Of a stretch of 64,000 nt of DNA, positions 1-9,750 are shown in pieces. The DNA is from Alisma plantago-aquatica (taxonomy: Eukaryota; Streptophyta; Magnoliopsida; Alismatales; Alismataceae). The position numbers and the translations under genes are program-made. A model generated the notes under the pieces. It saw nothing but the letters and a program-made list of their open reading frames with translations, had not been told where the DNA came from and did no database searches. Numbering within the stretch: the first letter of the stretch is position 1; each line of letters starts with the position of its first letter. The DNA is taken from the NCBI GenBank assembly GCA_963693085.1, contig OY856409.1, positions 657,616,591-657,680,590 on the forward strand. The letters run 5' to 3'.

Positions 1-2
1 TT

Positions 3-692
3 GCCTACAATAATAGTTACCAGAGAAGTATAGACATGGCACAGTATAAAGAATTGTATGAGAGGCATTGTTGGTCACCTCTTTGTTGATATGAGACATG
101 TGAGTATCATCTTTTGGGTCCTAAGCTAGTGCAGAAGACTATAGAGAAGATCAAGGTGACACAACAGCAGTTGAAGGTAGCTTGGGATAGATAGAAGTCC
201 TATGTCTATAACCACCACAGACCGTTGGAGTTCCAAGTTGGATACCTTGTATAGCTTAAGGTTTCCCCTTGGAAAGGTGTGTTGAGGTTTTGTAAGAAGG
301 GTTAGTTGGATCTGAGGTATATGGGACCATACCCTATCCGGACACATGTTGGGAAGGTGGCATACAAGTTGGAGTTACTGCCAAAGTTTCACATGTTGCA
401 TAATGTCTTCCATTTCTCCATGTTGAGGATGTGTCACCCTAATCCAGAGTGAACATTGCATCCAGTGGGGGTTGAGTTGGAGGAGGATGTGTCGTATGTT
501 GAGGGTCATGTCTTGATCCTAGATAGGAGAATGAAGAAACTGGTGAAGAAGGATATATCCTTAGTTAAGGTTTTGTGGCATCATTGTGGTGTGGATGAAG
601 ACACTTTGTAGTTATAGTATGAATGTATAGGAAGTACCCATCTTTGTTCGCATAGGATTTTGGGGGTGAAATTCTTATTAGGGGTTTATGGT
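3..692 (+). pseudogene. Ty3/gypsy pol, 3' end (integrase C-terminus), degenerate
   Basis: One reading frame (codons starting at base 3) translates to the end of a plant Del/Tekay-type integrase. It reads YNNSYQRSIDMAQYKELYE, LLGPKLVQKTIEKIK, LEFQVGYLV, LKVSPWKGVLRF, LRYMGPYPI, VAYKLELLP, HNVFHFSMLR and then ILDRRMKKLVKKDISLVKVLW. These match the family's conserved order: end of the catalytic core, GPF/Y-like module (here MGPYPI), then the C-terminal tail. At least six in-frame stop codons interrupt it without a frameshift, so this is an old dead copy. Integrase would insert the reverse-transcribed element into the nuclear genome. The reading frame runs out just before a G-rich tract (660-690) and the LTR start at 693. 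Upstream parts lie outside the window. Family assignment is by motif recognition, not by a search. Confidence 0.85.
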
Positions 693-1830
693 TGTAAGAC
701 CCTTAACCTTGATTTTTCATTTAACATGCTTACTTATCATAATTTTATTCTTGAAACCTTAATCAAACCCTAATATGTGCTTTGATATCATGTGACAAGC
801 TTAAGTTTCAAGTTTGGTCCAGTTTGGACATTGTTTAAGCTAGTTATGCAAATATGTGCTTGTTTTGGGCTTTTATGCAATTTACCCATATCTAGGGTTT
901 TTTTTTTGCAATTTGTTACATGCTTGTCGTTAATCACATGTTTCCATGTCATGTTTGATATATGTGTGCTTTGGGGCCTTGTTACTCTTGGTTGAGTGGT
1001 GACATCTAGCCATGTGTTGAGATTAGGGTTTGGTCTCTTGGGTGCCCTAACTCATTGGTTGACCTTGAGTGTTGGGACCCAATGAGTTACCAAGAGTTTG
1101 CGATCAACAAGGTTGTTTTCATGAGGTCTATAGGGTTGTTGGTCATCAATTTTTCTTGAACCATCAAGGGTCGGCGGTCGATGAAACATCTAACTCATCT
1201 TGATCGCCAACAATCCTAGGGTTGGCGGTCATTTAGTTTTTATGATCACCTTGGTCGCTACGTTTTTGTGTTGTGGTCGTTTGATTTTGTGGTTGACCAA
1301 TTTGAATGGATGGTTTGCTTCCATGGGTGAGATGTTTTAACCTTAGACACATGGCATGCATGGCTTGACACCTCTCTTTTCCTTTCTCTCTCCAACCCTA
1401 AGCTTTATATACCTCCTTCCTTTCATGTAAACAAGTTCTTTACACACCTAGATCTCTCTCTCTCTTTAATTGCTTCCTGGAGTTTGTCCCCTTTCTTGGT
1501 GTAGAATTAGGATACAAGATAGGAGAATCTTGGTTGATCTTGCTTGCATGTGCACCTAGGGTTTGGATCCACCCTTGTTGGTTTCATTTGGTACTTCCTT
1601 GCTTTGCTATTTGATCTTGGTAAGTGATATCTCCCTCTTTTCCTTTGTTTTCCTTGTTGTTCCACCTCTTCCTCTCTTCTTCTTGGTTATATCCATGGTG
1701 GATCTTGAGTTAGAGCTTGAATACATCTTCTTTCTTGCTTCCTTGACCTAGGATTTACTTCCTTTTTAGAATAAGGAGCTAGCTTGGCTGAGTGGAGTAC
1801 TTAAGCTAGGGTTTTAAACTATAGGGAAAT
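693..1830 (+). mobile_element. 3' LTR (first part) of the gypsy element at the left edge
   Basis: Starts TGTAAGACCC immediately after the pol remnant and a G-rich tract containing TTAGGGGTTTATG, which serves as the polypurine tract. The first 150 bases match, with scattered changes, the reverse complement of the ends of the LARD LTRs (14,945, 23,014, 30,767) and of the solo LTR ending at 38,568. The shared block at 783-890 includes ATCATGTGACAAGC and AGTTTGGTCC. Bases 1,500-1,830 match the reverse complement of about 37,450-37,750. The match stops near 1,830 without a CA terminus, so the LTR is truncated there. Bases 1,100-1,320 are rich in a GGCGGTCGAT / GATCGCCAAC type word. Confidence 0.7.
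1404..1411 (+). promoter_or_regulatory. Candidate TATA box of the gypsy LTR
   Basis: TTTATATA lies about 710 bases into the LTR, followed by a pyrimidine-rich stretch. The related LARD LTR has a TATA-like word at a similar distance from its start (about 755 bases). Inference only. Confidence 0.35.
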
Positions 1831-1839
1831 ATGGCTACA

Positions 1840-2270
1840 TAATAGACAGTGGAAAAAAAATTTTACTACAATACTCCTCATAAACCAATAGATCGGGTCA
1901 ATTACTATAAGATGAGAAGGATGGTTTTGAGTATATACCTGGTCCCAGAGCAAGTCTAGCAACATCTCATCATCGTAGATGTGAAACTATCTTCTAGTTG
2001 CATTGGGACTCGTCTGACTATTGCGCCTCCTAGTCTACACCACGGACTATAGTCTCAGACATCGTCGTGTGTAGTAGCTCCTCTCATCACAGAATGTTGG
2101 TTGATGTTGTCCTCCTAGCAGAAAACAATGGCCTCCCACCACTATCTAAGTCCACATGAACCGCCTAGAAGTCCTGTCATCCTACTAGAATAGATAGGAA
2201 GAAGTTGTCCCTCCATTTGGTGTACTAGTCACCAACCTGCTCTCCCAAAACAATGATCATCAGTTGTTCT
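1840..2270. repeat. Dispersed repeat R1, copy 1
   Basis: This stretch has no readable gene. It matches the reverse complement of 30,768-31,140 in several blocks: one around the word ATACCTGGTCC, and one around TACTAGTCACCAACCTGCTCTC near 2,225-2,250 (written here with one copy's variant). The two copies lie in opposite orientation, each next to a different retroelement. Identity of the repeat is unknown. Confidence 0.45.
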
Positions 2271-2274
2271 CTCC

Positions 2275-2451
2275 CACAACTTTACATCATTTGGATCTAA
2301 AGGTTCATGTGATGAAATTATAGATGTTCCAACCATTGATGACTCAGTAGTGATATTGTGACAACAATGGAGCTACTTGTTAGGCAAGAATATCAAATAC
2401 CATATTATGATTGTTTTGTCTCAGAGCAAATAGATAAGAAACATGAAATAT
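2275..2451 (+). pseudogene. Ty1/copia RNase H fragment, left half
   Basis: After allowing small frameshifts this reads VPTIDDSVVIL then DNNGA, the plant copia RNase H signature (family form: VPSI..PIVLYCDNNGAI). A following degenerate stretch corresponds to the SKHI..RYHLIRE segment. The fragment stops at the AATAT target duplication of the element inserted at 2,452 and resumes at 12,295. RNase H removes the RNA template during reverse transcription. Stops and frameshifts make it dead. Confidence 0.6.
2447..2451. repeat. Target site duplication AATAT (left)
   Basis: Perfect 5-bp direct repeat with 12,290-12,294, immediately outside the two LTRs. It shows that 2,452-12,289 entered as a single insertion. 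Confidence 0.85.
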
Positions 2452-3786
2452 TGACTTGGTTTATTATCACACTAACAAATTCAATTAGGGTTGAAATACC
2501 TGAGCTTTTACCAAAACCTTATTCAATAATACCACCCGCAAGCGGACGGGTCTTATCGTAGTATAGTTAAGGATTGAATCCTAAGGGACAATGTTTTTAA
2601 GAATCATTGCTAGTCTAGTCCGGTTCAAGTAAGGCTAATATTTAGAACAAAGATTGATTTGATTTTAATTAGACTAAATGCAAGAAAGTAAAAGAGCAGA
2701 ATTAAAGTTGAATCTAGATTAATGATGGGGATCACTGGGGTGGTCCCGGGTTTCACCACCACTACACATGCAAACATATCCAATCACAAACATCCAGGAA
2801 AGATCTAACCATCTAAATAGAACTATTGTGAACCCTCCTTGAGGGATGTTTAGGTCTATGTAAGCATCACCTTAGGCATCAAATCTCTCTTCACCATCTG
2901 GATCATGCACTTACGGTTCCGAAGATACAGATATCCAACTGAATATGTGGCCCTCCCTGAGGGATGTTTAGGCACACAGAAGTGTCACCGTGGGCTAGAT
3001 GGCTCGTCCCCTCACGGATCATTCACTTACGACCTCAAGGACTCCCATTCTATTTCTATTCAGTGAGTCAACCGCGTTAATCGACATTCTATCCTACATA
3101 TTGAAGTTCTCGCAACATAGGAAAGAACAAGATAAAAGCAAGAAGGTGATCAATCTACAAGCAAAGATCAATGATTAACAATTAAATGATAAGTTAAATA
3201 CATTTCCTTAAAATGTTAAAATGAGAAGACATTAAAGCATGGGCAGCGGGGCTAGTCCCCACACCCCAGTGAAAAGGAACTACTTGCTCATGATGCGAGA
3301 AACAAGAAGAACAAGAGAGAGGGAAGTTTCCACCATGAGCATGATGCAGAAGGTGGTCGCAGCTCGGTGAAGGTACGGTCTTCTACACCACGTCGGAGCA
3401 TATCTGGATGAGGAGTGAGGGGCACCAAGACAGATTGGGCAGTCTTTCTCTCTCCACCTTCCTTCTCTTCTCATCATTCTTGCTTGCAGTAAGAGGAGCA
3501 GGTGTGGATGCGTAGGTGGAGTGGATGATGGGTGGATACGCAAGCCTACCGCTCAGCTTGGTTGTGGAGATCATCCTCCACTAGGGGTCGAGTGCTTCCT
3601 AGGCACAGCCTGGTGGTGGAGTGGAGGATGAGGTGAAATAGAGGCGAAAGAGCTTTCCCAATGGTCAAGCATGCTAGGTGCAGCCTGGTGATGGTCTTGT
3701 GGTAGATCGGAGGCAGCAGGGGTCGAGCTCGCAAAGGAGAATCCTGGAGGCATCCCGGGTCCGATGCCCAAATGAGGACCATGTTG

Positions 3787-3801
3787 GTCCTATTTATAGG
3801 C
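3787..3801 (-). promoter_or_regulatory. Candidate TATA box, left LTR
   Basis: Read on the - strand this is CCTATAAATAGG, an excellent plant TATA box. The same word lies in the right LTR at 11,089-11,099, as expected for an LTR promoter. Transcription would start about 30 bases further on the - strand. Confidence 0.5.
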
Positions 3802-3837
3802 TTGGATGGGGTATTCACTTTTTTGGTGTGAGTCCTC

Positions 3838-4480
3838 TTTACACAGTTTTGTAAACTGTTAAGTTTTTCACAGTTTTGGCTCCTCACGATCTTTGTCTTC
3901 ATGGTTTGGGAAACTTAGTAAGCCCTCACGGTTTTGTAAAAAGTCTGCTTTAACAGTTTGGAAACCGATCAGTTGTCTTCACGATTTGGGTCTCTCATCC
4001 ACACAGTATTGGACTCTCCCATTCTTAAGACTGCTAGGGTCTTAACGATCTTGAGAATGATGGTGTCCTTCACACGGTCTCGGCGTTCACCAGGTATTCA
4101 CAACCTTGCGGTCTTAGAGGCACCCAATCAGTTTGGAGACTGATTACTGCCTCGCGGTCTTAAGACTGTGAGAAGCATGTCGTGTGATCATTGCGATGAG
4201 CGCTGGGGAAGGGACGGAGAAGGATTGGTTGTGATAGTGTTGCAGTGGGAAGCATGAGGTTAGGGTTGTAGGTCTCAGCGAAGGAGGACGATGACAGATA
4301 AAGTAGGTGCTCCAAGTGGTCTGGGAGAAGGTATCCTTATGGTTTGAGGACCTCTAGGGCTCTTGTGGTTTGAAAACCGCTAAGGTCCTAGCAGTTTGGG
4401 TGGTCTTTCTCGCGGTCTTGAAGGGGGGGGGGCTACCAGGTCTTGAGACCGTGAGGCTTCACACGGTCTTGAGACCATGT
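3838..4480. repeat. Array of imperfect palindromes (CGGTCTTGAGACCG type), left LTR
   Basis: More than ten variants of CNGT(C/T)TTG(A)ACCG-like half-palindromes and full palindromes lie at irregular spacing, for example near 3,841, 3,949, 4,130, 4,155, 4,361, 4,435 and 4,460. Many look like the same word with CG changed to CA or TG. The right LTR has a matching array at about 11,135-11,810. Confidence 0.7.
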
Positions 4481-4966
4481 AGAGGGGTGAAAGTCCAAAC
4501 CGTGAGAAGGATGGAGATTGTAAAGGGGGTGGACTGAATGGATGATGATGGAGGGGAACAGTGGATCTGCGATCTTGGGGTGAGGATAAGGCCCAAGACC
4601 AAATGGATGATCGTGAGGGCAAAATTGTTGGGGGGTGGAGACTGAATGGTGTCCAAATTGAATGAAAGAAACTGAATGGATCGAGACCGAGTGGTCAAGA
4701 TCGATTGAGCAGACCGAATAGGCAAACCGCTTGGTCAAAACCGATTGATCAAAACCAAGGCTGAGAGGATCTTGAGTGAAAGTAGATCTATAACCGATTG
4801 TTCCATTAAATATGCATAAAACAACATATATAATCACAAGTTAATAACAATCTAGCAAACTGAGCAAAATTGAATAATGTAGGGTTTCAAATGATAAAAG
4901 TGAATGTGTTGAGTTGAATTGGGCCCAAAATGGTGAGTTGAAATCATGATGAATATGCATTCATCA

Positions 4967-6617
4967 CAACACCCTGAACTTAAACGTTGCTCGTCCTTGA
5001 GTAACACAAAATCTGAAATAGTCGCCAAATGAATACTTTCGGATCATGTGATTGCCTCCTCTTCACATCACGATTGTTACCTTTCTGCTCAGTATAACTA
5101 AGCATCTCAACTTCCTGAGATCACTGAACACATTTTACCATATCTTCGTTCCTGAGTTTGTTTCCCAACATCACTTCCTCCTCACCTTTTCCAACATCAA
5201 GCATTTCTAAGAGTTTCGTAAGAGTCCAGAGACACCTGCAGAACAACAAGTGTGCACCTGATCTGACACTGGTGTTTTTCAGAGAAGGGGGGCATTCATT
5301 GTGCCTTTAGGTGGAAAAGGGAGTGAAGGGTGGTATGGAAGGAAGTTGTATATCTCTCCTCTATTCGACTCGAGATTTATTATATGGTTGCAATTTCATT
5401 GATTGCATTTTTTTGTGCAAATCTCTCCTCTATTCGACTCGAGATTGCATTTTTTGTGTGCTCATTGGCATCTTTTCTTGGTGGTACGCCCCTATTAATT
5501 AGCGAGGGGTATGGAAGAAGTGGATATAGAGAGAGGTGGTGTGCCACCCAAAACTTAGGGTTTAGCACTATTTTGGCTATTTTTTGTTTCTTTTTTATGG
5601 ATGGAGGGGTACGAAGATGATGGAAGAAGCGCAGAAGAGAGTTCAGATCAGAATGCAACTTGATTTACAATTTAGTACATCGGGTCGTTCTCTTAATCAT
5701 ACTCTGCTCAAATAATGACTTGATGAGGATCTGATGGGGTTTCCATGTTATTGTTCCACTTGTCAATTAGGAAGCACGATGTGTTTGATCCCTATCAGTT
5801 CGACAGACACTTGCCATTTTTGCATAAGGATCATGATGTTAGGATTCATAATCTTCACAAGATGATTTCAATCAATAGGCTAGTTTCAAAAAGTAGTCCT
5901 CTTGAGGATTTGCTTCAAATAAGGGAGTATAATGATTTAAAATGCATAGAGAGAGAAACAATCCATCTAGGTAATGGATTTTATTGAACAAAAAGCATCA
6001 AAACTTCATCAAGTTTCTATACAATTTCTTTGAAAACTTAAAAAAATTGAAAAATTTTGGTCAAAAATGCAACCGTGAAATCTTAAGTCTGAAACATATA
6101 GGAGTGAGTGGAAAGTAAAGTACGCACCACCCACCCTCCACCCCAAACTTAGAAATGTGTTTGTCCTGAGCAAACTTTGAATCTGAGATGGAGGGGAAAA
6201 TTCATTCCGGTTGGACCACCAGGTGTGGTTGTATTCCAATCAGTGTGCATCCTCCATCTGAAAATCTCAAAAATGAAGACTAATCAGAACTCAAGGTAGC
6301 ATCTCACAATGCAATTTTTATTTAGTGCAAAATTATCTAAAAAGTAAAATAAAATTAAAGAAATTTTCTAATTCAAAAAGAAAAATGAAATTATTGATCG
6401 GGTTGCCTCTCGACAAGCGCCTTTGTTTTACGTCGATAGCTCGACATGGATACTATCACCATGGTGGGGCTCTGAGTGGAGCTTGGGCTGGATTGCCATA
6501 TTCTCTTTGTGGTTTCTTTCTCATCCCTTCATTAATATTTGATATGATTTTGGCTTCTTGTATTCTTCCCCATACAGAACGAGCATTGTCGGAACACATA
6601 GGGAAACAACTTGAGTT
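4967..6617 (-). other. 3' non-coding internal region and polypurine tract of the Tat/Athila-like element
   Basis: No coding frame recognised. Next to the LTR, the - strand reads GGACGAGCAACGTTTAAG then a G-rich stretch, the usual Athila/Tat lead-in to the 3' LTR. A second, similar lead-in (GGACAAACACATTTC followed by AAGTTTGGGG) occurs at about 6,130-6,170, suggesting an internal duplication or a fused 3' end. A direct repeat, ATCTCTCCTCTATTCGACTC, occurs near 5,352 and 5,420. The block at 6,390-6,440 reads on the + strand like the GGGTTGCCTC..CAAGCGC stretch common in this family. Confidence 0.55.
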
Positions 6618-7088
6618 TTATTGAATTGTTCTCTTTTGCTCAATCCAAGGTGGAGAATAGTTGTAGGGGATCGGAACAGCTTCACTGATTAAGTAGTACT
6701 GTTGAGGCTCTAAAGTCAAGTTCATTTGTTAATGCACTATCCCTTCATCATAGCAATGATGGTCATTGATGTCAATCAGATATGGATCTGGGGGATGTTC
6801 TCGGTAGAAACTACAGTCCAAATCTTGTTGTGGAGGGAAGATGAAATCAGTAGTCTCTATCTATTGGGTTACTGGTGCATTCCAAAGGATGGTTGTTTCT
6901 ATATGAGGAGGTTCATGGGCACCTTAAGAAAGGTTAGTATGTGTAACCATAGGGCTGAGAGGTGTCTCCTCCACAGTTGGTGGTATTTCTCTCGTCTCTA
7001 CATAAACTAGTTCACTCTCAGTTTTCTCCTCATTATGGCCCTTTTTTTAGGGAACATTAGATTTTGAAGAAAGGAATTTCTGCTGCAT
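6618..7088 (-). pseudogene. C-terminal extension of the Gag-protease frame
   Basis: Downstream of the protease the same - strand frame continues for about 155 codons with only scattered TAG/TAA stops. It reads EIPPTVEETPLSPMV, DFIFPPQQDLDCSFYREHPPD and ends PIPYNYSPPWIEQKRTIQ before a TAA at 6,618-6,620. It is acidic and proline-rich, with no motif I recognise. In full-length relatives, reverse transcriptase follows the protease. Here the frame ends and the 3' non-coding region begins, which supports a true absence of polymerase rather than decay. Function unknown. Confidence 0.5.
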
Positions 7089-7505
7089 CTAAGTGAATTG
7101 ATTAACACAGTCAACAAAATATGCTACTTCTTCTTCAGTGCGCTCCTTAGCGCTTTTGGATGCATAGAAATCAAAAGATTGGTTTCCCACCCTTAGGGAC
7201 AAGATTCCAGCTTCAACATTGATCAGAGCTCTAGTAGTTGAGAGGAAAGGTCTTCCAAAAAGGAGAGGGTAGTGTGGATTCTCCCTGATATCCTAACTAC
7301 AAAATCACACAGGACATAAAGATCCCCAAGCCTTACAGGAATATCTTCTATAATGCCAACTAGCTTGATCATTAAAGAGTCAGCAAGCTCTATGGACATT
7401 CTAGTGGGCAAGAAGTTGGTGAGGCCCAGTTTGTTGCATAGGCTGAGAGGAATGATAGAAATGGTAGCTTCGAGATCAGCTAGGCTGGTCAGTTTATAGA
7501 ATCGC
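7080..7505 (-). pseudogene. Retroviral-type aspartic protease, degenerate
   Basis: The frame reads LADLEATISIIPLSLCNKLGL, then RMSIELADSLMIKLVGIIEDIP and LYVLCDFVV. After a frameshift near 7,280-7,290 it continues PHYPLLFGRPFLSTTRALINVEAG, then LSLRVG. This matches the plant Athila/Tat protease order: active-site loop, flap, and GRPFLAT helix. The active-site loop, normally DLGAS, is DLEAT here, so the conserved glycine is lost. With the frameshift this enzyme cannot work. Its role would be to cut the Gag polyprotein in the virus-like particle. It lies directly downstream of Gag. Confidence 0.75.
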
Positions 7506-7530
7506 TTATCGAGTAGTTAATTCCAAAGGT

Positions 7531-9570
7531 TCATGGATCATTATGCTTGCAAGGCATCCTATCCATCACTAAATAAGATGAGGTTTCTGCCAATTTCACC
7601 ATATGATGTTCTTCAGTTCTGTATTTCTGACTGAGTAGGAGTTTGAAAAACTTTGACCATTGAGGAATCTTAGCCATGACATCCAAGAGCGGGATATTGG
7701 CATACAACTTTTTCATGATTTCCTTGCATTTTTCGAACCTAGTATCGAGCTGGGTAAAATTCAGTCGATTTGGAAACGGCACACGAGGTTTGTATACTAG
7801 AACAACTAGCTCAGGTGAGTCTTCTACAACAATAGGCTTCTCAGAACTTGCCTTGTTGGTCTTATCATTCTGAGTAGCGCATGCACTATGCTTAGCACCT
7901 TGGACATTTGTCACGGTGATAGGAGTTGTGGGTTCTGGCAAGACAAAACCTAAACGAGTTGTCACAGCTTTAAGCTGTTCCACGTGCCTTGGATTGTCTT
8001 CTGGTTGCCCATCTAAAGCTCCAGTAGATGGCTTGAGTCTAGCTGCAAGTTGAGCTAGTTGAGATTCAATGGCCTTCTGGTGGGCTTGCTGGTTAGCTAT
8101 CAATGTTTGTTGTGACTTTAACATCTTCTCAATGGCCGAAAATTTATCATCAGGAGAGATGGGTTTGGCTTGTTGCCCTTGTTGTTGATTCTGGTAAGGG
8201 ACTTGATTGGGGTCTTGGAACTGAGGGTTGTTCTGGTAATTGTTGTAGTTCTCATTCTGGAAGGTACCCCTAAAGATCCCTTGATTCCCAAAATTATGTT
8301 GTTGGTAGTTTGAACCAAGTTGATGTGAGTTTATCGCTGCCGAAGGATTTCCATACTGAAAATCGGGATGGTTCCTATTCTGATTCGGGTTATAGTATCC
8401 TTGACCAGGGATAGTGTTGACAGCATTCAGACTTTCCATCTGGCCATTGTCTCCTTGTCCATTGACTTTGCTCAAAACATCATAGAGAACATTACAGGAT
8501 AAGGTAGAGTGATCAGTGCCTTTACAGGCTTCACAAAATAGTTAAGATGACTTGACCTGTTCTGGTTGTTGAGGGGGTGAGCATCTTCTTTCATAGGCAG
8601 TAAGAGACTATTCGAGATGGTCTTGTTTGGCAACTAGGAGCTTGAGGGATTCAGTAATAGACTTGTACTCAGGAGTAGCTTCTGCCATAGCAACCTTCAT
8701 CACTCCTTTACTTACGGATCTACCCCAATTATCTTGATTTTCAGCTCCATGGGTGACAACCTTCCATGCGTTGTCATAACTCTGATGCATGAAGTTTCCT
8801 CTAGATGAGGAGTCTAAGAACCTCTTGATGTCATCATCCACACCCCTATAGAAGATCTCAATGAGCTGATTCTTAGGAATTCCATGGTGTGGACACTTGT
8901 GTAGAAGCTCTTTGTATCTTTCCCATGCTTCAGCAAGGGATTCTCCAGGGACCTAAGTGAACATTATTATTCGACCCCTAATTTCATAGGTGATAGAAGG
9001 AGGGTAGAAGTTTTCTAAAAAGACATTTTGAAGTTGTTCCCAAGTGGTGATGGGTTCACATTGTAAGGAATTGTACCAACTTATAGCTCTATCAGCAAGA
9101 GAATACTTGAAGAGACGGAGTCGGATGGCATCATCTGTGACTCTATTTTGCTTTGTCATAGCACATAGATCAATAAACCTCAGAAGATGTTCATGACTAT
9201 CTTCTCCTTGCTTACCATAGAATGGGTTGTTTTGAAGCAAGGTGATCCAATGTGCTCGGATCTCAAAATTTGTAGCATTGATGGGAGGAGGTTGTACTGG
9301 GTGGTGAACATCAGCAGCTTTAGGGATTGAGAACTCCCTAAGGTGTTTTGGCAGTTTTGCTGCTTGAGCTGCTCAGATCTCTGTTTCAACTATAGCTCTG
9401 GCTTCTTGCATTAGCCTTTCTCTTTGTGCATTAAGGTCTTGAGAGACCCTTCAGGCTATTTCCTCTTCTTGAGCCATCCTTGCTTGGTTATCTCTGTTCT
9501 AACGACGAAAGGTTCATTCAATTTTAGGGTCAAAGCTAGCAGCAAGGTCGGAACTTGTCGAGCGGTGCAT
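7531..9570 (-). pseudogene. gag: gag of the Tat/Athila-like element
   Basis: A single - strand frame from about 9,570 carries a retrotransposon Gag core at 9,240-8,953 (NNPFYGKQGEDSHEHLLRF, RLRLFKYSLADRAISWYNSL, TTWEQLQNVFLENFYPPS). A canonical CCHC zinc knuckle, CEACKGTDHSTLSC, follows at 8,494-8,535, and then a long Q/N/P-rich tail (8,475-7,900). Gag forms the particle that packages the RNA. In-frame stops occur at 8,953-8,955 (TAG), 8,608-8,610 (TAG), 8,542-8,544 (TAA) and several places upstream of 9,300. I saw no frameshift within Gag, so each break is one base. The start is tentative: 9,568-9,570 is the furthest ATG I can join to the frame. Confidence 0.8.
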
Positions 9571-9727
9571 ATACTAGTCTTTGTTGGCACCTGGGATGGA
9601 AAGATTTTTTAGAAGTAAGATTGACGGAGTAGAACTAAATTCAATAGAATGATCAATTGTATCAAAAGAAAAGGCAAAATCCTAGATTAGCCTCAAAAGA
9701 ACTAGATTTGACTATCTGATTCCGTTG

Positions 9728-9745
9728 TCCCCGGCAACGGTGCCA
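9728..9745 (-). other. Primer-binding site, tRNA-Asp type
   Basis: On the - strand this reads TGGCACCGTTGCCGGGGA, one base from the Athila-type site complementary to the 3' end of tRNA-Asp. It lies five bases inside the right LTR boundary at 9,751, fixing the element's orientation. Confidence 0.85.
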
Positions 9746-9750
9746 TAATT

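Larger units (their letters stand above)
2452..4966 (-). repeat. LTR (3' in element direction) of the Tat/Athila-like element
   Basis: A direct repeat of 9,751-12,289, similar throughout. In element direction it starts TGATGAATGC at 4,966 and ends at 2,452 with ...CAAGTCA. The middle (about 3,840-4,480) is filled with imperfect palindromes of the form CGGTCTTGAGACCG. Confidence 0.9.

Noticed and set aside
3280..4837. Several overlapping 60-134 codon - strand frames in the Tat/Athila-like LTR, echoed at 10,579-11,614.
   Set aside because: They lie in LTR non-coding sequence, overlap in multiple frames and show no domain; the echo is the second LTR.
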